64,000 nt of DNA from Aculops lycopersici (taxonomy: Eukaryota; Arthropoda; Arachnida; Trombidiformes; Eriophyidae). The stretch is taken from contig WNKI01000001.1 in assembly GCA_015350385.1 (NCBI GenBank), forward strand, positions 8,604,130 to 8,668,129. The letters are read 5' to 3'. Made by a program: the position numbers and the translations under genes. A model generated the notes under the pieces. It made no database searches and had not been told where the DNA came from. It saw only the letters and a program-made list of their open reading frames with translations. Below, one piece after another: positions 20,581 through 31,450 of this stretch; position 1 is the stretch's first letter; each line of letters starts with the position of its first letter.

Positions 20581-23500
20581 AGAGGGAAAAACAAACAAAA
20601 CTATGGACCGGAATTGAGTTTGCCAATGCAGTCGCCAGATAGGAGAGCCGGTGGGTAGTTTGAGAGTTCAGTGGCTGACCAGGAGTCAATGGACAGCCAG
20701 CGAGAGCATAGTAGATTTTGCGTGCTCGATACGAATTAGTCGCGCGAGTTGCTCAGGCTGAGTTTTGTCAGCCTCTCGGTAGTCGAGCGACAGTCGGGAA
20801 TCCCGAGTTCAGTTCACCGGAAACTCGGCGCGCCGCTTTGTCGCTCAGTTGGTTGGTGTGTCGGGCGAGGCAGCGTTTGAGTGGCTTATAAGGGTCCCGA
20901 ATGAAGCTAGAGCATTCGACGAGAGAGATATATATATGAAGGGTTTGGAGTGCCAACTCCATTAGGCGCCTCTAGATTTTACGGCGTCGCCACCGTCACC
21001 ATCACTGACGTTGACACTGACGCAATCAGCGAAAGGCCGCTGCTCGCTTCCGGCCATCGCAACCTCGAGCATCTGAAGAGGCAGTCTGTTGCGCAACACA
21101 AGTGGCCAGCCGCGATCAGAGATGACGACGATGACCACGAAGAGTGCAACGTCAATGCTTCGGGCAACGGCCAAGGGAAAGAGTTGGTGGCGATAGAGTT
21201 GTGCCAGACTGCTCACTTGCTCCACTGCCATATGTGGATATCCAATTAAGTGAGCAACCGTGCCGCTATCGCTCTCAGTGCGGCGAACTGAGAGACGTGG
21301 TGTTAGTTTGCCTCTGCTCTTGTTGCTGTCATTGTTATGCCAGCGGGTGAGCTACATTGGGGTTTAGAACCAAATCGATCGTTTCAAGTGAGCGAGTGTG
21401 TTTTCGCCTTCTATACAATTTACGCGATAAAATTGCTACTCCATTGAGTATCTGAGTCGCCCGTCGACGTGGTTACCTTCTTCGTATCATCATCGTTTCA
21501 TCTCAAATATTTGCCCTCAAGAGTTGCAATATCAATTGAGATGGTGCTGCGCTCCCATTATGAGGCTTGCAATTGTTAAATGCTCCTGTCGTCATCGGAA
21601 TGGTCGCAGTCACTATCGTGGCCACTTCCACATCCACAGTCACGGTCACAATAGTCATAGCTATAGTCATGGGCAGAGTATTGTTGTACACTGTAGTTAC
21701 AGCAAGCTTGGCTCGGTAAGCTGTCTATTTGGGTTTGTCTGTGTGTCTGTCGATGGATTGATGCGATCAGCTGGTGGGAGTAGTGAGTGTGCCTTTGTAT
21801 TGGCAGTGCGAGCTGCCGAACTGGGCCAAGAGTTAAGCCATCGAATGAGCAAGTAGATGCTTGATAGGCTGATGAGATACACGAGCTAAGCTTTTGCTAG
21901 GAGTCTCTATCTAGCTGGCTGGCTAGCTGGATGTTTATTGTGCTCGTTTAATCTATTACCAAACTGAAGCGGCGCCACTATACTCGCACCCCGAGGCGCT
22001 GCAAGGCCGAGAGTTGGTGCGCTAGGGATTGGGAAATTTGCGGCCACTTGTTCCGGTTGCCCATAACTTTCGGCCACTGGAAAACTCCCGCTACATGGCG
22101 GGTTGGTTATTGGAATATCTCTAGAGAATCTTAATAGAGTGCGCGTGGCTTTTGGCAAACCATCGTTCTTTGCAAGCGAGAGAGGAGGCGCGGTCGCGAG
22201 CCACTAGAAGCAATTTGTCAAGACGCTCGCCTGGATCAAGTTTCTCAATACGCTATCGGGTTTGAGCTAAATTTTAGAGGGAGGGAGAAAAATATCGAGA
22301 GCGAGAAGAAAAAAGAGCAACTTGAAGCTAAGCTAAACTTGCCAACATACGCTTGAGGCGCCGCGCACAATAAACGACAGGTACCAGGTTTTCGACGACC
22401 ACTACGACGATGATGACAACGACAACCTGCATCGAGGCCAGCAATTCAAAATTGCCCGCCGCCAGTCATCTCATGTCAGGCTGACGTCCAGAGGCTCAAC
22501 CAGAAGTGCAAGTCGCCCTTTCGCTTGGTAGCGCCCAACTTTCATCACTTGCCAGTCGTTGTCGTCGCCTGCAAAAAGGTGGCCACCAGGTGGAAAGAGC
22601 CGAGGCGGCGGAAGTGGCGACGTCAACACTAGCACCGGTCGCCTCGTAATTTACTCGCTCCTTTTTCCACTCCAAGCCTACTCCAGTCTCCTATGTCCAT
22701 ACTTCCCTTCGAATGGCTGTCTTTTGCGCTGTCCATTCGCGAGGCGATTGTCAAAAGGAGCTAACAAAGGATTCGTAGATCGCCGATCATGTGGCCCACT
22801 CGCTCACGGTTACGATCAAGTCGGTCACTTGGTCTCGCCAGTTTGGTCTCAGTGTTGTAATAGCAGCGGCGAGTTATCCTCCACATTGAGGAGACGAGAT
22901 TTGGTCCCAAAAAATTGGGAGCGCCGATAGTTGGCGGTTATGATTGGAGATCAAATATTTCCACGAGCGAGACGCTTTAGTGTGTTTGTCGTAGGGTTAG
23001 ATGATAGGTATGAGACAAAAATTTTCCACCTCTTCTTTCTTATTTCATCACCAACCACTAAAACTCACCAGCCGAATGAGAGAAGATAACTTTCTAACCA
23101 AGACCAAAGCAGTCAAAACTTTACTATGGATGATGACGCAAAAAGGTGGAAACAGAAACGATCTCTCATTCTCATCTGGCAGGAGCATTTTGGTAGTTGA
23201 GTAAAGCGCTAAACTTCTAAACCAACAATTGCCATTCAAATGATTAGACTTCGAAGTTCACTTGACGAGTTTCAACGCCATTTCGTGTCACTCTAACTCT
23301 CGTTGAAACTGAGCTTACCATTCAGCCGACGATTCAACAGCTAGTTAGTCTCTCGTTTCGTCCAGACCATTTAGGGGCAAGCTACCGTTTAGAATGGCTC
23401 CTGGGCGAGCGAGCGACTCGAAGGCCACCGAGTTGAGCTGAGAGGAAATCAACTTTTGCCTCGTCGTTGTTGTTGTTGGCGTGGTAGTCGTAGCAGAACT

Positions 23501-24241
23501 CGTCGTCTTTCCCGCCAGGACGGCAGTCGTCGTCGTCTGACGCTTCAGAGATGGTTCGTCGCTCTGGCTGTCTGGTTATACCGGTAACTAACGAAAAACA
23601 CTCCGCCAACTACACTACGAGTCAAATTACATGATCACATTCTCGCGCACGCAGCGCGCTAGAGCGGCGCCCGTAACGTGGATCTGCTAGGGCAGGATGG
23701 GATAGGATAGAATTGGATTGAATTGCACTGCTCATTGTGCTACATTACATTAGGGCAATGATGCAGTTGACTAGACGACAAAGCCGGTGGTTTCGGTCTT
23801 GCTGAGCCGGAAGTGGCGGGTTGTGCGGTAGAGGCAACTCAAAGTGAGCCAGCCCTGGCTGGCTGCTCATCTCGCGCAAATTAGTTGTCGCCCGACTCAT
23901 CCGTTGCTCGTGCTTGTTATAATTATATTATCATTCATTCGCTTGCTCGCTTATTCGCTTATAACTGGCCACCGTGGAACCAACTCCACGGGCACCACCG
24001 CCAACCATAGCGACTTGCATAATAAACTGCCGGCAGGAAGTAGCATAGAAACTTTGAGCGCTCGGGCTCGAGAAGAGAGCCAGCAACAACTCTTCCCTGT
24101 TGTTTTGGTTCCCTTGTTGTCTGTTTCGGTAGAACACACACTCGACAGGTAATTTGATTGCTCAACTCAATAGATTACACGCTTCGCTTCTGCTACTATA
24201 AAACCAATGACTTTACCGCCAGCCAAAATGTTGACTTTTAC

Positions 24242-24372
24242 CTGAACCTGAAAATCTGGTATAGTGAGCGCCTCAACAGTTGAGGCTCAACTTGAGTCGT
24301 TGTTGTTGCGGTGGTACCACAGACTTTTAGGTAGTAGAAGCAGTGGCAGTAGCGGTAATGGAAAGCCAACAT
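24242..24372 (-). CDS. Candidate short PDE4 alternative first exon (43 codons)
   Basis: From an ATG at 24370-24372 a minus-strand frame runs 43 codons (MLAFHYRYCHCFYYLKV ..., ending LLRRSLYQIFRF) to a donor-like CAG|GTAAAA with two bases left over, the phase needed for the common exon at 2602-2709. The frame continues open upstream without another ATG for about 75 codons. RRS near the end echoes the basic-serine sites in other PDE4 N-termini. The ATG context is poor (T at -3). Chance is a real alternative. Confidence 0.22.
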
Positions 24373-25133
24373 TAAGAGAAAACGCGCACTAAATAATGCA
24401 AAGGAGCGTGTCACAAACGGGCCCACAATCACCAAATGGGCGCTGAGAGGTTCGATAACTTTGGCCCAACTCCGATTTCCGCCACTGAAACTCGATTTAA
24501 CTTGAGCAAGCTTTTGGCTAAACCTAATGCATCGCAAGGCAACACAAGGTCGGTCTAGCAGCCAACTTCCGCCTACTAGCTCACCAGTGCTCACTTGCGC
24601 CTCTCCTCAACTCGTCTCGGATAAGTAATGGCAGTCAATAGAGCATCGCTTTCTACTGGCGCCTGTCGCACCTGTACCTGCACTCGATTTGCTATTTCTC
24701 TCCTTCTTGCTATCATACAGGTAAAATCCCTTCCCCTCTCTATCTCTCTCTAGCTAGTTTTACCTGGCGGCCTGATAGGCCGCTGAGCTGCCGACTCGAC
24801 AAGCGGCATTCTAACTCTAGTTGCTGGTGGCAATAATGTGGCCACTAAGTCGCGGTTGGTCTCTTGGTGGTGCAATGAACTTTACTAGCTCCAACCAGAC
24901 CAACGTCGGCTTTGTTGTTGGCCAGCGTGGCATCGTCACGTCGCCGTTACTCTTTGGCCAACTGGTGGACTGGACCAAAATTTCACATCTCTCTGCAAAG
25001 TAGTAGTAATAGTCAAAAAGAAAACTCACTATCAGTCAATAACCACTGCGCAACAAACTTGACGCCTCTCTCTCTCTCTCACTTTTCAACTCTGCTACTA
25101 TACATTGGCCGATCTTCTGTGACGTAAGCTTAC

Positions 25134-26824
25134 CTGCAAATCCACGAGTGCCGACGCAGAGGCTCTGTGTCTCCGCTGCTCGGCCCCGACCAATCGCCGG
25201 GCTTGAGGTAATCCATTTGAGCTGGTGTTACGGCGCCACCAGTAGTGGCCGGAAGCGAGTAACTGTAGCCCACTGCGTTGACTTGCTGATGGTCGCTTGT
25301 TACAGCTGATGCATTATTTTTTTGCAAGCAGCCAATTTGCTGATGCTGCTGCTGCTCATTGCTTAGTCTTCGGCTGAACTGGCGCTTACCTGGCGCCGCC
25401 ACAAATTGGCTGCCGCCGCCGCCGATGTTTTGCCCATCGTCTAGTTGTTGTTGTTCTAGGTGTTGCAAAGGCAATTTGTTTTCGTCTAATGAATCTGTGG
25501 TGGTTTCAATTTTCGTTTGATTGTCTTGCTCTTTTATATTCGAACTTTCGATCGGGTTCATCAGCGTCACGCCCTCGTCGCCGACCGCGCCACGGCCCGC
25601 GTTGACCGCGGCATTTAAGCTTGTGCGGTTTATTTCGCATAGGAGGCAATGGGACCAAAGTTGTTGTTGTTGTTGATGACTATTGTTGGCGTTTAGACAA
25701 CTAGCAGACACATTTCCGCCGGAAGTGGTCGGAACCAAACCCGTTGACTGCTGGCCCCCTGCACCGCCGCCGACTGCAGTCATCATGTTGGTCAGACACC
25801 TAAGCGCCTGTTGGCTTGCGCTAGCGCACGAGCTAATTGAATTTGCCTTGAATCTTGAGGCGACAAAGCGTGAGGCGAGCAATTCGTCGTCCTCTTCGTA
25901 GTTATCGCTTTCGCCTTCATCTTGGTCGCTTTTATTGTTGCCTTCTCCCTCGTTGTTGTCGTCGTCGTCGTCCTCGCTTGAGTTTGGGTTATAGTTTCTA
26001 CTTCCGCTTGCTTCTTGAGGTCCATTTGTGCAAAGTTTCCTCCTCGGTGATCTCTCATCTCCCCCCGCCGACTTCTTGCTATTAGATTTTGTCTTAGTCG
26101 ACGTCGAGGTATCAACTGTGTGCTGCGGGCACTTTGACACTGTCGACGGCGGCAGTTGCTGTGCAACCAGCGGGACTGCGACCTCCATCCCCGGCATCTC
26201 GGGGTGGGCGTAAGGCTGGACGACCATTGTGGTCGCATTGACGGTAAGGGTATTGCTGTCAGTCTGCGACGATGAGTTGGTTTGTGCTTGTTGCTGTTGC
26301 TGTTGCTTAGAGAGAGTTTCCGCTGTCGGTTGACCATTATAAATACTCAACTCTTGCGTGAGACTCATTGATCGGGAGCCCGACGACGAGACTACCGAGT
26401 TGCAGGCTGGAGAGAGACAATCGTTTCGGCCCGCAGTTCTCAGGTTCCCCTCAAAACCGCAGCAGACCACCACACTGACACCCGACCCACAACCACCTGT
26501 TCCCAAGGCTAACTGGCTGGCGCTTGGACTCTGGTCCGCTTCCATTGGTCCGCCGTTCGCGCCGCAACTTCCGGTTCCAAATGCAACCACATTACCTGAG
26601 CTCGTCCTGGGGCTTGTGTTTCGCGACGATTGCGTTGGAATCACCTTCAACTCATCGGCCTTGCGGCATCTGCCGCGCATCGTAACTGGGCCCACTATTT
26701 TCAGTCGAGCCGGCCAATGGCTGGCCGAGCACCACCTGCATCGACAGCAAGCGGACGAGAGGCGAATTTCGGCGCCGCCGGTTGCTGTTGCACTTGGCGC
26801 CGTTGCAAGCGTGGAGCTTGCCAT
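25134..26824 (-). CDS. dnc: PDE4/dunce alternative first coding exon C (563 codons, ends in RRHSWIC)
   Basis: Starts at AAAGATGGC (strong context) and ends at the donor CAG|GTAAGC in phase 2, matching the common exon. Its last residues, EPLRRHSWIC, are a PDE4 hallmark: mammalian long isoforms read RRHSWICFDV at the equivalent place just before UCR1. This is the best evidence that the large upstream frames belong to PDE4. The rest is disordered: Q runs, S/T-rich segments and an acidic block near residues 285-315. A histidine/cysteine-rich patch (ACCRCRWC) lies near the N-terminus. Spliced directly to 2602-2709 the protein would read [17 protein letters not shown], skipping the first half of UCR1. 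The intron would be 22.4 kb and would contain the nested hydroxylase gene. Confidence 0.8.
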
Positions 26825-27301
26825 CTTTTCTGGGTGGATTCCTTCTAGATACCAGCCTACTGCAAGTGTTTCTCGTAGTTTTGGCTGTTGTTGCTGTAGC
26901 CGTCGACTCCTCTACTTTTCCGTTTGCTCTCTCGCTCGCCGTTTTCCAATTTATCTTTGCACTTCTTCTCAGGAACTGATCTTGCTCAAAAAAGTTGATT
27001 CACCATTTTCAATCTCTGAATTTCGAGGCTGAGCGGATTTTTAGTGCATTTCTGCGTCCATTTTGCTCAGGTAAGAGAACGCGCGGTGCGATGGAAATCA
27101 TCATTCTTTTCTAACTCTCACTCTCATTCGCAATCTCGCCCTCAATCTCTCCACTCCACTTCAATTCCCTTTTCTGTTTGTTTTATGACCGAACTATAAC
27201 TACTCCACTTGCGCAACATCAACAACAGAACTTTAGCATCAACTTCAACGATCTTGTCGCTTTGCCTGCCACTTAGCGACTAACTTTGTAATTCCAGTTA
27301 C

Positions 27302-27360
27302 CTATTTGCCGGCAGCGCCGCTGCTGGCGCAGTTGGCGTTACAATGTGACTCGTGTGCAT
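27302..27360 (-). CDS. Candidate short PDE4 alternative first exon (19 codons)
   Basis: Minus-strand ATG at 27358-27360 opens a 19-codon frame (MHTSHIVTPTAPAAALPAN) that ends with two bases before AG|GTAACT, again the phase required by the common exon. Donor and start contexts are weak, so this is a hypothesis supported only by phase and by the similarity in size to the candidate at 9108-9157. Confidence 0.2.
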
Positions 27361-27443
27361 CCATAGAGAAACCTACTGTTTCCAATGTTGTTGTTGTCGT
27401 CGTCGTTTGAGCGAGCAAAAGCACGAGCTTGCCATAGAGAAAC

Positions 27444-27446
<3 letters not shown>

Positions 27447-27480
<34 letters not shown>
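27447..27480. repeat. (GA)n microsatellite
   Basis: About 17 GA dinucleotides, in the presumed upstream region of first exon C. Confidence 0.93.
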
Positions 27481-27482
<2 letters not shown>

Positions 27483-30400
27483 ACGTTAGGCGCAAACTCG
27501 CGACCAAACCATTTGCATCGGCAGCCAAACTTCCGGCTTCCTCTAGCCGCAACCACTACTTTCAGTTTCTCTACTACTACTACTTCGAAACTCGCGATTG
27601 TGTGTGCGTTTGTTGGCTGCAGTGATATTGTCTATCTCTCTTGCCAGTTAACCGTCCACTTTGCCTCTCTGACTATAACACGATTACTTGTATGGCTGCC
27701 TGCAATTTCAAAACCAAACTGCGCCCCTCAGACTCGAAGCAAAACTCCCGACCGCAAGCACTAAGCGGTCGAGTATCGTTGCCTCGGTCGCCGCCAAGCC
27801 GACCGGCTGGTCGGCCTGTGAGCTCGTGGCCAAACTAACCGCTCGATACGAACCTCTACGCGAATCATTCAAATCGATACCAAACTATCAATCATTCGGC
27901 TGTCGGTGGTTCCTGTTGTCGTGCTGTTGCTTTCGGTCGTCGCTGTCGCTTTCACTGAAATATTTTCCTCTCCTTGTCGTTGTTGGGTCGTGTTGTGTTG
28001 TGTCGTTGTTGTTTCTGCTGCTCAAGTGCCATCACCGCAGCAGTCTACCTAGCGACGTTAGCTTACACCGAGTTGACAAGCTGACCGGCCGCCACAGCCA
28101 CTCGCTATCAGGTTTGCGCCGCTCGCTGGCCACAACGAGTCTCCACGAACAAGAAAGAGAGGAGCGCTTGCCAACCACTGACCGGAAGTTGGGGAACGCA
28201 GAGGCTCGCAGTGAGGTCCAGTGGTGACTCGGGTCACCAGATTCGATTGTGTGTAAATCACGAGCCTCGATCAAACTCAACGCCTGCTCTCGTTTTGTTG
28301 TTGTTGTTGTTGCTGCTACTGCTGCTATTGGTTTGGTTGGTGTCTGTTTTTATGCCAACAAGTCAACCACTAAACTTTCACTTCAATCAACTCAATAAAA
28401 ATCTCGACTTTTCCTCTCCCATTTCTCACTTCTCTGATCTCAAACTTCAACTTGCTAATATTGAATTAGAGCAAATTACTCGACCTTTGACTCGTTTATA
28501 TCTCGCTACTCTGATTTAAATTGACTCAACTTGGCTGAAGCCAGGTCTAATCATGAATACCTCAACTAGTACTAGGATAATCTCATCTCGAGCACGAGAT
28601 ACCGGTAAGGACTATGACAAATACACGACGTCTAACGTGACAACAATGTATAGTTAGTTGCAAGTAATTTGCGCCCTCCGTGTCTTGTCTCTTGGCCGTC
28701 TACTTTGAGAAATTAGTCGCCTTTGCATTTCTCCGTAGTTCTAGCACAAAACTCTCGAGTTGCTTCCGAGATCTTGACTGAACTTGAATTAGAGCTAGAA
28801 ACAAGGACAAACGCAAATTTGTCCCGGGGAAAAGATTTGCATTTGCGAATGCAAATTTGCAACTTTTTCAAGTTCTATTCTGATTAACACGGTGAGCTTC
28901 TTCTCCCTCCCTTTTGCTATACCTATCTAGTCTCATCCGCTTAGCTTATGGTTTTGCAAAGGCTCTAAGTGTCTCTCCGTTGGTTGTAATTTTCAATTCC
29001 CTCTCTCGCTCGCAACTTTTTGTTTAACATTACAATGCATCGCGATGGACACTCGAGCATCAAGCAAAAAGTTGCTCTTATCTCTTATTCATGCTTTGCC
29101 TCGTTTCTACATCTCTCTGTCTGATGGCGATATTATTCTAAGAATTAGCACAAAAGCGAAGGCAAAAACAATGAAACTCCCGCAACCATGGCCTTCGAAG
29201 CAGAAGTTGGGCCCGCAAATGTAATCGCTGGCGACAACTGCGGTCTTTGCGGCTTGATACTCGAGTTGTTGTTGTTGTAACAGCAACTGTGCAAATCTAA
29301 ATGAGACAGGTGAGAGGGAAAACTCGTAAATACTGCAGGTGAATGGATGGTTACGTTGCTCGTTGCATGCATTGAAGCGGTTCAAATTGAGGGGTAGGGG
29401 GAGGAGTGGGAATCAAGCATCGCAACTTTTTCCACCCCCTTCCCGCAATGTAAATAAAATTTGTTCTTTCCCCAGCTTCTCTTCTATGCCACCTGCCGAC
29501 GCGCGCGGTGCGCTTCACGCGTCACCTATTCCCAGTTAGTTAAATTTATCGCCAATATCATTCACCTAACTAGTGGCTTGCGGCCTTGACTCTTAGACTT
29601 GCTGAACTGTAACCACAACCTGAACCTCAACTACGTAAATTGGCGACTTGCAGCTCAACCGCAATGTCCTGCGGCCGGCCAGTAGTCAGGTAGCCATTTA
29701 AGCAGCCGGCCAGCTAGCGAAGCTACAACGAGCCTTTTGCGCAAGTGGGCGAGTGATTAGCAGTAGGAAATTATCCCTGACGTATTGCATTAGTCAGGTG
29801 AGCGTGGTCCATTTTGAGCACTAGCGATCAAACAGGAGCAGAAATTGCGTCCCTTCAAGTGGAAGCAAGCCAATATAAAAGTGAGCAACTTGCGGTGCAG
29901 AGGTGGTCTAAAAAATAGAATCAACAAAGTGAACCTGCTGCTCGCTTGGCGGCGTTTCAGTGCACTTTACTCCGATGTTGTCTCTTATATCGTAATATGT
30001 AACCTTCTACTTACATACATTAGGCTATAGTTGAGCAACACTTTTCGCAACTTGTAACTTGCAATCCGTGGGATAAAAGTAATTTCAGTTGCTCACATAC
30101 TCGGATAGCGGAATGATGGCTCGGCTGGCCACTGCTCTTTTGGTTGCTCACTTGATCGCTTAGTTGCTGCTTGTCTCAACTCGGAGAGGGAGAGAGAGAG
30201 AGAGAGGAGGCATCTTGTGTTGCTCTAAAGCTGAAGGCGACGACGGCATTAGATTTAACACATCAATGCTTTTTGTGTGTGACCAAAAAATCTCGCTCAA
30301 GCACATTGATCGCAACAAACACTGATCCCGACTGTCGGCCGGAAGTGGCAGCCACATCTAGCAAGTCCTTGGCTATTACAACTAAAATGACGACTGAAAT

Positions 30401-30625
30401 TCCTTTCCAAGTTGCGCAAGAAATTGATAGCTTCGATCCGAGAAGTGGATTCAAATTGAACGAAATCGTCACTGCCTTTTTTGGCCACTTCTCTATGCTC
30501 GACGCTCATTGCTCATTTGCCCCTCATTGCTCGTTGCTTGGTCAAACGGCTAGCCGGCCAACCATTCGCCTGGAACCAGATGCAATCGCACTTCCGCTCG
30601 CTCGCTCGTCTAGCTGCGAGCCCAG

Positions 30626-30660
30626 TGCCGTTAGCTGCCGGCAGCTCAAGGCTAACGGCA
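30626..30660. repeat. 10-bp inverted repeat with palindromic loop
   Basis: TGCCGTTAGC (30626-30635) pairs with GCTAACGGCA (30651-30660). The loop begins TGCCGGCAGC, itself part of the palindrome GCTGCCGGCAGC. Confidence 0.8.
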
Positions 30661-31450
30661 GCTAGTCAGTCAAGGACACGGCAAAGCGGAACTAAAAGGA
30701 AAATTTCGACGCAGAGATAGAGTTTCGTTATGGCTTCCGGTTTGCGCGCTCAACTCCTCATGGATGTCAACTTGCAAGTCGTCCCTTTTCATCGTCGTAG
30801 TCGAAATGGAGCAAACTTTGTTCGTGCTGATGGTCTCAGTAGAGGGATGTGGTTGTTTCGGTTGCTATCGCAGTTGCAACAGTCATCATCGTAAGAACCA
30901 GCAGCGTAGTATTAATGCTAGTAACGCGCGATAAACTTTCAATTACACGTGAAATCGGATAGTCACTGTCGTCATCATGAATGTTGATGATCATTTAGCT
31001 CGACACTTGCACGAAACAAAGTCGGCACAATATGCGAAAGATCCGACTCATTTCATGTTGTCGTCTGTTTTGACTACCACGACGACGAATCTTGAAATTG
31101 AATAGACAAAGAGATGCCCTTGTTTTTTTTCTGCCTCTCCCTCGAACTATCTATCGGCAAATACCACCTCTACTTCCTACGGCAATCAGTTTGTATCTCT
31201 CCAAATTGAGTTTCTTCGCATGACCCGCAAGGCTAAATATCGAGATATATATATATATATGTATTACTACATGATCTATGTAGTCATGTTTCAGTCCCCC
31301 GACTCAAAGGCTTACTGAAAACTTGGGACTTCATCAGCACCAATTAGAGAGCCACTGGCGCCGCCTGCCGACTCTTAATCACACCTTTACCTAGAGTTGA
31401 CTGAATCAGAGCAAAACAAAAGATGGGTAAACAACAAAATCTTTACTTAC

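Larger units (their letters stand above)
20003..25133. other. Gene-free PDE4 intron sequence
   Basis: No domain-bearing frame found. It contains plus-strand donor-like sites at 20352 (CAG|GTAAGA) and 20554 (GAG|GTAAGT, overlapped by a hairpin), clusters of GCTAGC/GGCT words (21909-21930), and ETS-like words near 22611, 23809 and 24566. A candidate short first exon on minus lies at 24242-24372. TGACGTAA (25120-25127) lies just inside the intron next to the donor of exon C. Confidence 0.5.
26825..31450. other. PDE4 intron / presumed promoter of exon C
   Basis: No domain-bearing frame. It contains (GA)n at 27447-27480, GTT/CTG-rich patches, an AT run (31243-31261), a 10-bp hairpin (30626-30660) and ETS-like words near 27528, 28184, 30341 and 30591. 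A candidate micro-exon is at 27302-27360. TTTTGCTCAGGTAAG occurs at about 27056-27070 and again near 36421. Confidence 0.5.
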
